Notes under the pieces: model-generated | The model's input: only the letters and a program-made list of their open reading frames with translations | Database searches by the model: none | Told to the model about the DNA's origin: nothing | Shown here: in pieces, positions 1-7,750 of the stretch | How the letters are laid out: every line of letters starts with the position of its first letter | How positions within the stretch are numbered: the first letter of the stretch is position 1 | Origin: Clostridiales bacterium | Lineage (GTDB): Bacteria; Bacillota; Clostridia; Tissierellales; Dethiosulfatibacteraceae | Direction of reading: 5' to 3' | Length of the DNA stretch: 26,853 nucleotides | NCBI GenBank assembly: GCA_003539375.1 | Contig: DPPH01000059.1 | Coordinates: 3,875-30,727, forward strand | Position numbers and translations under genes: made by a program

Positions 1-860
1 TCCATTACAGCAGCCACTCCTATAGCCCCTGAAGGTTCTGATACTATTTTTTCTTCAACTAATAATTTGCCTACAGCTTTTTTTATAGTTGATTCTTTGA
101 TTTCTAGAATTTCATCTATACAATCCTTAGCCATTTTAAAAGGAATCTCTCCTACTCCACCTATTAATGCATCACAGATAGTATCTTTAGAAGGATACTC
201 TAAATAGCACTTATTATCTTCTAAAGATTTTATCATAGCTGGACAAGCTTCAGTTTGTACTCCTATTATTTTTACATCGGGGTTTACTTCCTTAACGAAA
301 GTACTAATACCAGTAATCATTCCCCCACCACCGATTGGCACAATGATAGTATCTATTTTAGGGTTATCTTCTAATATTTCCAACCCGATAGTGCCTTGGC
401 CAGATATTACTTCATCATCTGAACAGGGATCTATAAAAGTTAATTTTTCTTTTTTCATTTGCGACATAGCAGCATTGTGAGCTTCATCGTAGGTATCACC
501 TACTTTAATAACTTCACTTCCGTAATACTCTATCTTATCCACCTTGGCCTGGGGAGTAGTTTTAGGTATGTAGATTTTTGATTTTTCAATACCTAGAAGA
601 CTAGCTGCATAACTTACGCTGGCTCCATGATTTCCTGAGGATACTGCCAGAATCCCGTTAGCTTTTTCATCCTCCCTTAATGATGTTAACTTACTAAAGG
701 CTCCTCTTACTTTAAAAGAATTCATCTTTTGCTGGTTTTCCAGCTTAAGATAAACTTCAGTATCTTTAGAACTCAGATGTCTTGAAAATTCTAAAGGAGT
801 TTTATGTATGTAATTTTTTATATTTTCGTAAGTTCTCTTTATTGTATTGTATGATATCAT
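1..860 (-). CDS. ilvA: Threonine dehydratase (threonine ammonia-lyase), C-terminus cut by window edge
   Basis: This is a PLP-dependent fold type II enzyme that deaminates threonine (often also serine) to 2-oxobutyrate and ammonia in the cytosol. About 286 residues are visible. The PLP-binding lysine lies in NSFKVRGA (K50), the SGNHG loop is at residues 75-79, and the glycine-rich phosphate loop GGGG is at 177-180. The ATG at 860 is preceded by AAAGGAG at a normal distance. The gene starts 12 bp after the stop of the M20 amidohydrolase, so the two are probably cotranscribed. The end is off the window, so I cannot tell whether an ACT regulatory domain follows. That leaves biosynthetic IlvA versus catabolic TdcB undecided. 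A related serine/threonine or hydroxyaspartate ammonia-lyase is also possible. Confidence 0.88.
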   Translation of the reverse strand, partial: MISYNTIKRTYENIKNYIHKTPLEFSRHLSSKDTEVYLKLENQQKMNSFKVRGAFSKLTSLREDEKANGILAVSSGNHGASVSYAASLLGIEKSKIYIPKTTPQAKVDKIEYYGSEVIKVGDTYDEAHNAAMSQMKKEKLTFIDPCSDDEVISGQGTIGLEILEDNPKIDTIIVPIGGGGMITGISTFVKEVNPDVKIIGVQTEACPAMIKSLEDNKCYLEYPSKDTICDALIGGVGEIPFKMAKDCIDEILEIKESTIKKAVGKLLVEEKIVSEPSGAIGVAAVM

Positions 861-872
861 TTGAATTCTCCT

Positions 873-2012
873 TTATCTTATAAGATTATTTACTTTTACT
901 ATATGATAATAGGTTTCTATTCCATTAATTAGAATTTCTTCGTCAAAGTTAAATTTTGAATTATGAAGAGATGCTGTAAAACCTTGTTTTTTATTTCTAG
1001 CACCTAATAGAAAAAATAAACTAGGTATTCGACTTCTGTAAAAACCGAAATCCTCGGCTATCATTTGAGGACTAATATGTATAAATTTATCCTTAGGGAA
1101 ATCCTTAATAAATAAGTCGTATAGTTTATCGTCATTTATAACAGAAGGACAGTAGTTGTAAAAATCATCTTCAATTTTGATATTAAGGGATTTTGAAAGA
1201 CCTTCATTTATTTCCGACATTCTGCTTCGAATGTTATCGTATACTTCATCTTTAAAAGTTCTTACTATACCTTCCAATTTGGCACTTTCAGGAATTTGAT
1301 TTCTAAAACTACCTCCGCTTATTTTCCCAATAGTTATGATTCCGGATTCTAATGGTTCTATATTTCTACTTACTATGCTTTGATACATATTTATTATTTG
1401 AGAAGCTGCATATACAGCATCTATACCCTTATGAGGTTCGGCACCGTGACTAGCCTTTCCTTCTATATATATGTCAAATAGGATGTCTTGGGCCATTAGA
1501 GGTCCTTTAGCTATTCCTATTTTACCTTGTTCAATGGAAGGGTCTATATGACATCCGTATATACTTTGAATTTTATATTTTTTAAAATTAACATCTTCCA
1601 GTACTTTTTCAGCACCACCGACATTTTCTTCCCCAGGTTGAAACAAAAATAATATATCTCTTTTTAACTCTTTCTTTATTAATACTTTTATTAGTCCGAG
1701 TACCATAGTCATATGGCCGTCGTGACCACATGCATGCATCATACCATTGGTAGAAGAATAAGGTTTATCCGAGGGTTCTTTAATAGGTAGAGCATCCATA
1801 TCAGCTCTAAAGCATATAGGGTTTTCTGAAGTATCTCCTGGTAGTTTTGCCAGAATTCCTGTTCCGGCAACTTCTTCGTAGGACACTCCAATTAAATCCA
1901 GTTGTTCTTTTATGTATTTTGATGTTTTGTATTCTTCTAAGCCTATTTCAGGAATCTGATGCAGGTCCCTCCTGATAGACTTTAAATCCTCTAATAAATA
2001 TTCGAAATTCAT
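873..2012 (-). CDS. M20-family amidohydrolase (N-acyl-amino-acid / hippurate hydrolase type)
   Basis: A 379-residue zinc- or manganese-dependent amidohydrolase of the M20D group, which hydrolyses N-acyl amino acids or related amides in the cytosol. Visible motifs are RADMDALPI (69-77), the metal-binding HACGHDGHM (93-101), the catalytic PGEEN (126-130), ASHGAEPHKG (187-196) in the lid domain, and a late SLHNSKF (348-354) that supplies the last metal-ligand His. All expected ligands are present and the length is normal for the family. The start has a strong AAAGGAGG about 7 bp upstream. It is the first gene of an operon with the threonine dehydratase, so it may feed free amino acids to that enzyme (inference). 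The exact acyl substrate cannot be told from sequence. Confidence 0.88.
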   Translation of the reverse strand: MNFEYLLEDLKSIRRDLHQIPEIGLEEYKTSKYIKEQLDLIGVSYEEVAGTGILAKLPGDTSENPICFRADMDALPIKEPSDKPYSSTNGMMHACGHDGHMTMVLGLIKVLIKKELKRDILFLFQPGEENVGGAEKVLEDVNFKKYKIQSIYGCHIDPSIEQGKIGIAKGPLMAQDILFDIYIEGKASHGAEPHKGIDAVYAASQIINMYQSIVSRNIEPLESGIITIGKISGGSFRNQIPESAKLEGIVRTFKDEVYDNIRSRMSEINEGLSKSLNIKIEDDFYNYCPSVINDDKLYDLFIKDFPKDKFIHISPQMIAEDFGFYRSRIPSLFFLLGARNKKQGFTASLHNSKFNFDEEILINGIETYYHIVKVNNLIR

Positions 2013-2031
2013 AATAAACCTCCTTTTTCTA

Positions 2032-2060
2032 ATTTTAACTTAATAATATTGAAACTACAA
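2032..2060 (-). promoter_or_regulatory. Putative sigma-A promoter for the amidohydrolase-threonine dehydratase operon
   Basis: Reading the minus strand, TTGTAG (2060-2055), a 17-bp spacer and TAAAAT (2037-2032) lie just upstream of the start at 2012. The element overlaps the promoter of the divergent transporter gene. Confidence 0.55.
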
Positions 2061-2077
2061 GATATTTAAGTTATAAT
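2049..2077 (+). promoter_or_regulatory. Sigma-A promoter for the DMT transporter
   Basis: TTGAAA (2049-2054), a 17-bp spacer and a perfect TATAAT (2072-2077), 31 bp ahead of the ATG at 2109. Its -35 box lies inside the spacer of the opposing promoter, so polymerase binding on the two sides should be mutually exclusive. Confidence 0.75.
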
Positions 2078-2108
2078 GATGAAGGTATAAGAGTAAAGGA
2101 GAACTAAC

Positions 2109-2996
2109 ATGACAAATCAAAGAAAGGCGGACATCGCCTTATTTTTAGTAACTATAGGATGGGGAATTTCTTTTTTATTAACTAAAAATTCTCTAGATTT
2201 TTTAGAAACTTACAACTTTTTAGCCATAAGATTTCTACTTGCTTTCTTTATATCCTTTGGGATATTCTATAAAAAATTTAAAAATTTAAATAAACAGACG
2301 GTAAAATACGGAATAGGATTAGGAGTATTGTTATTTTTGCATTATGCTCTTCAAACTGTTGGGTTAAACTACACTTCAGTATCAAAGTCGGCATTTATTA
2401 CAGGGCTTAATGTAATAATGGTTCCCGTGTTTTCGGCATTGATTATAAAAAAAGTGCCGGAAAAGAAAGTCATATTCAGTACTATAATTGCCTTTATAGG
2501 CTTAGGATTACTTACTTTAAACGGTAATATAGACGGAGTAAATATTGGAGATATATATACCCTTCTCTGCGCATTTGTTTTTGCTATGTATATTATATTA
2601 GTTGGAAAATATACGGTGAAGGTAGAATCAATATCTTTTGCTACGATACAGCTGGGGGTAGTAGGAGTATTAAGCTTAATAACTTCTTTTATGATAGAAA
2701 CTCCTGTTATTCCCACAGAACCACCTGCATGGGGAAATATAGTTTTCTTAAGTTTAGTTTGCACTTCTGGAGCTTATATAGTACAAAATGTAGCTCAAAG
2801 ATATACAACACCTTCTCATACGGCTTTGATTTACACAGGAGAACCGGTGTTTGCAGCATTCTTTGGATATATATTCTTGGATGAACTGCTTTCATTCAGA
2901 GGAACCTTAGGAGCTCTTATGATACTTTCAGGGATGCTAATTGTAGAAGTTAATTTCAAAAAACTACTGAAGAGTAAGAAAAGTAAAGCAAGTTAA
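2109..2996 (+). CDS. DMT-superfamily transporter with EamA domains
   Basis: A 295-residue inner-membrane protein made of about ten hydrophobic segments, arranged as two EamA repeats. This is the usual architecture of drug/metabolite exporters of the RhaT/YdcZ/RarD class. The N-terminus (ALFLVTIGWGISFLL) and the repeat-2 end (FAAFFGYIFLDE) are typical of EamA domains. The tail is short, lysine-rich and cytosolic. It has its own promoter, an AAAGGAG ribosome binding site 7 bp before the ATG, and a terminator immediately after the stop, so it is a single-gene unit. Substrates of this family cannot be read from sequence. The divergent amidohydrolase/threonine dehydratase genes make amino-acid or metabolite export a reasonable guess. 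Confidence 0.9.
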   Translation: MTNQRKADIALFLVTIGWGISFLLTKNSLDFLETYNFLAIRFLLAFFISFGIFYKKFKNLNKQTVKYGIGLGVLLFLHYALQTVGLNYTSVSKSAFITGLNVIMVPVFSALIIKKVPEKKVIFSTIIAFIGLGLLTLNGNIDGVNIGDIYTLLCAFVFAMYIILVGKYTVKVESISFATIQLGVVGVLSLITSFMIETPVIPTEPPAWGNIVFLSLVCTSGAYIVQNVAQRYTTPSHTALIYTGEPVFAAFFGYIFLDELLSFRGTLGALMILSGMLIVEVNFKKLLKSKKSKAS

Positions 2997-3020
2997 AAAG
3001 ACTGCAGATGCAGTCTTTTT
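2995..3020. terminator. Bidirectional Rho-independent terminator
   Basis: The stem GACTGC/GCAGTC with an AGAT loop is flanked by an A run on the left and a T run on the right. It serves both the DMT transporter (plus) and the ATP-grasp/M20 fusion (minus), and overlaps both stop codons. Confidence 0.88.
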
Positions 3021-5172
3021 ATTTTAAATTATCGATAAATACAGCTATTAAATGGGCTTTTTCTATAATATTGTGGGTGAATACATACTCTCTTCCACTA
3101 AATTCTTTCTTTCCGGAAGGTCCAAAACCATCTATGATAGGCTTAGTTGAATCACAAAAGGCAATGTTATTTGAACTCCATCTATGGTCGCTTGATATGA
3201 TAATATCTAGATCATCGGCAATTTTTTTAAGTTCTTCAAATTTTTCTTCTGTTTCTGCCGTAAGCTGCATTGGTGGTCTTCTTTCGCTACCTTCTATTTG
3301 AAAACTGTATATATTCTTATATTTCTTTTCAGGGATTATCTTTCTAATCTTATCATCAAAGGTTGTATAAAGTTCAGGATTACCAAATCTAATATTTAGA
3401 GTAGAATCTCCGTGGAAATAAGGTTCGGTAATATTAGAGCTTACATTCATCTTACTTGGAGAAATTACGACACCTTTATCTTCATCCGTTTGCTTCACCA
3501 TCTTATTTATAGTCTCTATAAATACATTTACAGCCTTTGCTACATCTTCTGTTTTTGTAAATTTCTTCATATTCATAGAAATTTTGTATTTGGCAGAACC
3601 AGAACGACTGGTAACCATTCCTCCGTGGATAAAAGCACCATTTAATCCTAAAATAACTTTAGCATTCTTGCTTTTATCCTTGATTATTTTTTTGCTAAAT
3701 CTTCCCTGCATCAGGTCGTCTGTTGTTAGAAGTATGCCTATCTTTTTATTCTTTAATTTTTTAGTGTATTTTAGACTCTGAAGAGCAAGTAGAGCTGAGG
3801 CAATTCCTCCCTTATGTTCCCATACTCCCGTGCCGTAAAGGCGGTTGTCTCTATCCTGGAAGTATTTATGTTTTTCCGGTTTTACCGTATTATCCAAGTT
3901 TCCTACGAGAAGTACATCCACTTCAGGATTGTCCGTATTTGTAAGATACAGCACATTTCCTACTTGACTTTGGGGAAAAACCTCTGCGGTAAATCCTAAA
4001 GAAGAAAGTTTAGATTTAATGGAGTTACCAAACTTATTAACTCCTTCTATATTTTGAGTGTAAGTATTTGTATCTACAAAATCATTTATAACCTTTATAA
4101 TATAATCTTCTCTAGTTCTTAAATAACTTCTAATCTTAACCTTTGTAGGTATTCTCTTTCCGGTAGATTTTTCTTTAAGAGATTCAAGGTTAAAATATCT
4201 CATAGAAGCTACATCAAGCATTTTATTTACAAGACCTTCGTAATCTAAACCATAAGCTTTTGCAGCAGCTACGTAAGATCCACCAAATCCTAAACTAGCC
4301 ATAGAATTTACTTCTAGTACATATATTTCGTTGTCCAGTCCTAACCTTATGTCAACTCTAGCAAAGTCTCTCAAACCAAGAGAGGTAAATACCTTTTTAC
4401 TAATTTCCTGCATTTCCTTAGCCAGGTCTTCGGAAATTTGAGCTGGACAAATTTTATTTTTAGGTTTGTGCTGTTTATCATCAACTGTTTGTATAGCGTT
4501 AGGATCTCCTTCCAAGTCTATTTCTAATACCGGGAAGGTTTCAACAGGATTATTACCAATTAATCCTACAGCAAATTCTCGCCCCTGAATAAACTGCTCA
4601 ACTAAAGCCTGCTGGTGAAATTCGGAAATTATAAATTCTACAGCATCTTTTAGATCTTCTTCATTATCTACAACTCTTAAACCAAAAGATACACTTTCCA
4701 TCTTAGGTTTTACTATTACTGGATATTTCACATCACTCATATCTTCAGATTTAGATGAAAAAACCCAAAAATCCGGTGTTGGCAAATTATTTTTTTGAAG
4801 AATAATCTTAGTTATAACCTTGTCTAGAGCAAGAGCATGTCCCGAGGGATTTGAACCTACATAGGGAATTCCACTCATTTCAAGCATTGAAGGAATATGG
4901 GTATATCTGCTTTCACCCTGGATACCGTAGGCCATATTAAATACTATACTACGATTTTTTTCATCTCCAACTCGGGGAAAGAAATCCTTTAATTTATCAA
5001 AAACCTCCATATTTCCATCTATTATTTCAACATTGTGTCCATTTTTTTCTAAAGATTCTGCTACTCTTTTTACAACCTTTGGATTGTATACTTCTTTGTT
5101 CTGCATTCCAAATACATTTATTACTTTGTCCCTATCTTTGTTGTATATTATTGCTACTCTCAAATCAATCAC
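3019..5172 (-). CDS. Fusion protein: D-Ala-D-Ala-ligase-like ATP-grasp domain plus degenerate M20 peptidase-like domain
   Basis: A 717-residue cytosolic protein. Residues 1-330 look like a Ddl-type ATP-grasp ligase: HIPSMLEMSGIPYVGS (92-107), a VEQFIQGRE lid segment (191-199), and the Mg-ATP ligands in RVDIRL (272-277) and LEVN (286-289). Residues 350-717 have the M20 fold pattern but have lost most of the metal site. The usual HxD is NLD (425-427), the bridging Asp becomes E452 in GVWEHKGG, the catalytic EE becomes DD (485-486), the next acidic ligand is N511, and the final AH motif reads EF (690-691). The reading frame is intact, so this half is probably a binding or structural domain rather than decay. 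The start is GTG at 5172 (8-bp overlap with the amidotransferase gene) or TTG at 5163, which has AGGTG 6 bp upstream. The likely reaction is ATP-dependent amide bond formation; the substrate is unknown. Confidence 0.8.
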   Translation of the reverse strand: MIDLRVAIIYNKDRDKVINVFGMQNKEVYNPKVVKRVAESLEKNGHNVEIIDGNMEVFDKLKDFFPRVGDEKNRSIVFNMAYGIQGESRYTHIPSMLEMSGIPYVGSNPSGHALALDKVITKIILQKNNLPTPDFWVFSSKSEDMSDVKYPVIVKPKMESVSFGLRVVDNEEDLKDAVEFIISEFHQQALVEQFIQGREFAVGLIGNNPVETFPVLEIDLEGDPNAIQTVDDKQHKPKNKICPAQISEDLAKEMQEISKKVFTSLGLRDFARVDIRLGLDNEIYVLEVNSMASLGFGGSYVAAAKAYGLDYEGLVNKMLDVASMRYFNLESLKEKSTGKRIPTKVKIRSYLRTREDYIIKVINDFVDTNTYTQNIEGVNKFGNSIKSKLSSLGFTAEVFPQSQVGNVLYLTNTDNPEVDVLLVGNLDNTVKPEKHKYFQDRDNRLYGTGVWEHKGGIASALLALQSLKYTKKLKNKKIGILLTTDDLMQGRFSKKIIKDKSKNAKVILGLNGAFIHGGMVTSRSGSAKYKISMNMKKFTKTEDVAKAVNVFIETINKMVKQTDEDKGVVISPSKMNVSSNITEPYFHGDSTLNIRFGNPELYTTFDDKIRKIIPEKKYKNIYSFQIEGSERRPPMQLTAETEEKFEELKKIADDLDIIISSDHRWSSNNIAFCDSTKPIIDGFGPSGKKEFSGREYVFTHNIIEKAHLIAVFIDNLK

Positions 5173-5749
5173 CTACATCCAATCCGCATATTTTAATAAA
5201 ATTCTTAACCATTAATAATCCATCACCTTTAGATACTTCAGGGTGACCTTGAAAACCATATATTGGTTTATCCTTATGTCTAATAATTTCTGTGTCGCAA
5301 GTATCCGACTTAGCTAAAGAAATGAAATCTTTAGGCATTTCAGATACGTAGTAGTTATGTCTTTTTTGAATTTTAACTTTATTTGAAGATAAACCTTCGA
5401 AAATTGGGTCGCTCATATCCGTAATTTCTATTTCTTCTTTTCTTCTATGAGGTTCCTGAAGTCTTTTAATACGACCGTAATTGTGAATGGCTATAATTTC
5501 ATGACCTAAACAAAAACCAATAACTGGCACATCAAAATTATGAAGGGCTACAAAGTTAGTAGTTAAATTTAGTGGTGTATAAGGATTACCCCTACCACCG
5601 GAAAGTATAATTCCACTAACTTCTGATTTGAAAGATAAAGTAATCGGTTGGTTGTGGTCAAAAAATATAAAATCAAAATCTTGTTCTGACAAAAATTGAC
5701 GTTTAAAATTTTTAATATAAGAACTCTGGTTATCAATTATTAATAGCAT
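5165..5749 (-). CDS. Class I glutamine amidotransferase, stand-alone GuaA-like glutaminase subunit
   Basis: A 194-residue triad glutaminase that would release ammonia from glutamine. The nucleophile is C80 in GFCLGHE, and the His/Glu pair is H169/E171 in GHPEV. The GIILSGG (46-52) and KPIYGFQ (161-167) segments match the glutaminase subunit of archaeal-type split GMP synthase. It is not next to a GuaA synthetase subunit. Instead it is translationally coupled to the downstream ATP-grasp fusion gene, so the natural reading is that it supplies ammonia to, or works on the same substrate as, that ligase (inference). It has its own promoter and a GAGGG ribosome binding site. The family call is firm; the partner role is not. 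Confidence 0.85.
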   Translation of the reverse strand: MLLIIDNQSSYIKNFKRQFLSEQDFDFIFFDHNQPITLSFKSEVSGIILSGGRGNPYTPLNLTTNFVALHNFDVPVIGFCLGHEIIAIHNYGRIKRLQEPHRRKEEIEITDMSDPIFEGLSSNKVKIQKRHNYYVSEMPKDFISLAKSDTCDTEIIRHKDKPIYGFQGHPEVSKGDGLLMVKNFIKICGLDVGD

Positions 5750-5786
5750 TTTTATACCCTCGTTTTTATTTATTTTTCATAAAACA

Positions 5787-5815
5787 ATAATACTTTATAA
5801 AGCTTTTAAATTCAA
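5787..5815 (-). promoter_or_regulatory. Sigma-A promoter for the amidotransferase/ATP-grasp operon
   Basis: On the minus strand, TTGAAT (5815-5810), a 17-bp spacer and TATTAT (5792-5787) lie about 38 bp before the ATG at 5749 and just after the stop of the LigD-Pol gene. This makes the two-gene unit independently transcribed. Confidence 0.65.
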
Positions 5816-5819
5816 TACT

Positions 5820-6710
5820 TTAGGATAAGTTTTTTAAATATTTTATACCATCGGCAATAGATACTGAGGATTTTTTAAAATCCTTCCAGGGATCATCTAT
5901 TTGTCCTAATCTTCTGAATATATTTTTTATATTGTACTTTTGAGAATCAAAGTCTTTTTTAGCCAGCTCACTCCAGTCTAAAGGAGTAGCCACAGGAGCT
6001 CCGGAAATAGGTCTTAAACTGTATGGACATACTCCTGTCTGACCTTTAGCATTCCTTAAAATATCAATAAATATTTTGCCGTCCCTCCTATCTTTTCTTT
6101 GTTCTGTAGTATACTTATCTTCGTTATTTTTAGTTACATGGTATGCTACTTTCTTTGCAAATTCTTTTATCTGTTCAAAATTATATTCTGGTTTTATAGG
6201 AGTAATTATGTGAAGTCCTGTAGAGCCTGTTGTCATTACAAAAGGTTTTAGATGGAGATTTTCTAGTTCTTCTTTAATATCAAAAGCTGCTTCTAGAATC
6301 ATTGATAAATCATCTTTAGGAGGATCTAAATCAAAAATAATTTTGTCCGGTTTTTCTAAATCATGAGTGCTGCTGAGCCAAGTGTGAAATGTGATGGTCC
6401 CCTGATTGACTAAATATACCAGGGAGTCAACATCATTACATAAAGGATAACTGGTCAAGGTGTCACCGCGACCTTGTATTTCGACTCGATCCAACCATTT
6501 TGGAAAATAATCAGAAGCATTTTTTTGATAAAAGCCTTTTTCCTTGATTCCATTTGGGAACCTCTGCAGTGTAACTGGATATCCTATCATATGGAGCTTC
6601 ATATTTTTCCAAATCTTACTGTAGTATTCGGCTATATCTTTTTTTGAGTAATCAGGATTTTCAAATAAAAGCTTATCTTGTTTTGTGATTTCAACTTTAC
6701 CAATTTTCAA
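5820..6710 (-). CDS. Stand-alone LigD-type archaeo-eukaryotic primase/polymerase domain (NHEJ polymerase)
   Basis: A 296-residue protein matching the polymerase domain of bacterial LigD, which extends or fills DNA ends during non-homologous end joining and prefers ribonucleotides in characterised members. The catalytic acidic pair is in IIFDLDPP (D127, D129), the nucleotide-binding motif TTGSTGLHII is at 160-169, and the third Asp is in IFIDILRN (D216). The PDKIIFDLDPP context after HTWLS is typical. I chose TTG at 6710 because AAAGGAGGTG sits 5-7 bp before it; a longer frame from an ATG at 6764 would swallow the ribosome binding site and a hairpin. No Ku or ligase gene is within the window, so its partners must lie elsewhere. 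Confidence 0.9.
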   Translation of the reverse strand: MKIGKVEITKQDKLLFENPDYSKKDIAEYYSKIWKNMKLHMIGYPVTLQRFPNGIKEKGFYQKNASDYFPKWLDRVEIQGRGDTLTSYPLCNDVDSLVYLVNQGTITFHTWLSSTHDLEKPDKIIFDLDPPKDDLSMILEAAFDIKEELENLHLKPFVMTTGSTGLHIITPIKPEYNFEQIKEFAKKVAYHVTKNNEDKYTTEQRKDRRDGKIFIDILRNAKGQTGVCPYSLRPISGAPVATPLDWSELAKKDFDSQKYNIKNIFRRLGQIDDPWKDFKKSSVSIADGIKYLKNLS

Positions 6711-6731
6711 AATAACACCTCCTTTAAAGAA

Positions 6732-6767
6732 ATATTGCAGATATATGACTTCATATACCTGCAATAT
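6732..6767 (-). other. Imperfect hairpin between the coiled-coil gene and LigD-Pol
   Basis: Arms ATATTGCAG (6732-6740) and CTGCAATAT (6759-6767) pair perfectly and continue, after one mismatch, for six more pairs to a 4-nt loop. On the minus strand it ends in TTTCTTT and lies directly before the LigD-Pol ribosome binding site. It may be a leaky terminator, an attenuator or a processing/stability hairpin. Confidence 0.55.
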
Positions 6768-6780
6768 AATTATGTCTTAA

Positions 6781-7065
6781 TTATTTATCTAATTTCTTTC
6801 CGAACTTTTTAAATACCTTACCTAGCTTTCCTTTTGCTTCTTCTATGTTTTCTTCAGCCTTACCTTTTAACTCAGCTAAGTCTTTTTCAGCTTCATCCTT
6901 CTTTTCCTCTAAATCTTTAATTTTTTCCTCTAATTCCATGTCATCTTTTTTGTCTTTAGCCTTTTCCTTTAATTCCTCAATTTCAGCTTTCTTATCATGG
7001 ATAAAAGCTTCTAACTCATTTAGTTTCTTTTGGAATTCTTCTTTATATTTTTCAGTCTTTGACAT
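6781..7065 (-). CDS. Small lysine/glutamate-rich coiled-coil protein of unknown function
   Basis: A 94-residue protein with no recognised enzyme motif. Residues about 5-77 are dominated by Glu, Lys, Asp and Leu in heptad-like spacing, predicting a long coiled coil. The last 18 residues are basic and amphipathic (GKVFKKFGKKLDK), a pattern that can bind membranes or nucleic acid. The ATG has an AAGGAGGG ribosome binding site about 8 bp upstream. It precedes the LigD-Pol gene by 70 bp that holds a hairpin, so partial cotranscription is possible. A link to DNA repair would be inference from position alone. Low-complexity coiled coils also make database hits misleading here. Confidence 0.7.
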   Translation of the reverse strand: MSKTEKYKEEFQKKLNELEAFIHDKKAEIEELKEKAKDKKDDMELEEKIKDLEEKKDEAEKDLAELKGKAEENIEEAKGKLGKVFKKFGKKLDK

Positions 7066-7242
7066 TCATAACCCTCCTTTAGGTTTATTTTCGTTTTTTA
7101 CTCTATTATATATATACCAGTATTTGTAAGGAATATTCATTAAATAATTTCCTATAAAAAATTAAACTCATCGAATAAAAAATAAAATCCTAATATAAAA
7201 TAAAAATTAAAAAAATGGGTAAATATATACTGAATTAAATGG

Positions 7243-7280
7243 AAAGGGGTATGTGATTAAAAACTAATCGCTGTGATGAA
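7243..7280 (+). promoter_or_regulatory. Unusual leader of the flavodoxin gene: displaced ribosome binding site and small hairpin
   Basis: The only good Shine-Dalgarno, AAAGGGG (7243-7249), is about 31 bp before the ATG at 7281. It is followed at once by ATG-TGA, a minimal start-stop. A small hairpin, GATTA/TAATC (7255-7259 and 7265-7269), lies between it and the real start, which has no good site of its own. Confidence 0.4.
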
Positions 7281-7748
7281 ATGAATATTTTAATATTGTA
7301 CGATTCCTTTTTTGGAAATACTGAAAAAATTGCACAATACATAAAAGAAAGCATAGAAGATAAACATGATGTGAAAATGATAAAAGCTGGTGATTTTGAG
7401 GAAGCGGACTTTGCTAAGGTAGAATGCCTTATAATTGGTACTCCTACAAGAGCTTTTAGACCTACTAAAGATATTTCCAACATACTGAACAAATACCCTC
7501 TAACTATAAAGGATTTGAAGGTTGCTGCCTTTGACACCAGAATTGACTACGATACTATTAAACCGAAAACACTAAGCATGGTTATGAAAAGGTCAGGTTA
7601 TGCTGTAGATAAAATTTATAAAAAACTATCTAAAATAGGAGTCGAGCTAATAGCTGAACCTGCAGGATTTTATGTTGGAGAATCGGAAGGACCATTATTA
7701 GAAGGAGAAAAAGAAAAAGCCGAGAGATGGCTAATGGGTAAATTTTGA
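7281..7748 (+). CDS. Flavodoxin-family protein
   Basis: A 155-residue FMN-binding electron carrier of the flavodoxin fold. The FMN phosphate loop is DSFFGNTEKIA near the N-terminus (about 8-18), the second loop is GTPTRAFRPT (about 53-62), and the third strand carries AAFDTRID. The length is normal for short-chain flavodoxin-like proteins of anaerobes. A possible role is electron supply to reductases, and two FprA proteins with their own flavodoxin domains are in the window, but a direct partnership is not shown. The ribosome binding site is weak at the ATG. The stop is only 2 bp from the end of the convergent kinase gene and no terminator is visible between them. Confidence 0.88.
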   Translation: MNILILYDSFFGNTEKIAQYIKESIEDKHDVKMIKAGDFEEADFAKVECLIIGTPTRAFRPTKDISNILNKYPLTIKDLKVAAFDTRIDYDTIKPKTLSMVMKRSGYAVDKIYKKLSKIGVELIAEPAGFYVGESEGPLLEGEKEKAERWLMGKF

Positions 7749-7750
7749 AA

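Noticed and set aside
3008..4000. Several open frames on the plus strand opposite the ATP-grasp/M20 gene
   Set aside because: They are antisense shadows of a well-supported gene, with no ribosome binding sites or recognisable motifs.
6711..6764. LigD-Pol start at the ATG at 6764
   Set aside because: The extension would translate the hairpin and the AAAGGAGG ribosome binding site that serves the TTG at 6710.
6845..7129. Plus-strand frame rich in Ser/Phe opposite the coiled-coil gene
   Set aside because: It is a complement artefact of Lys/Glu-rich codons and has no ribosome binding site.
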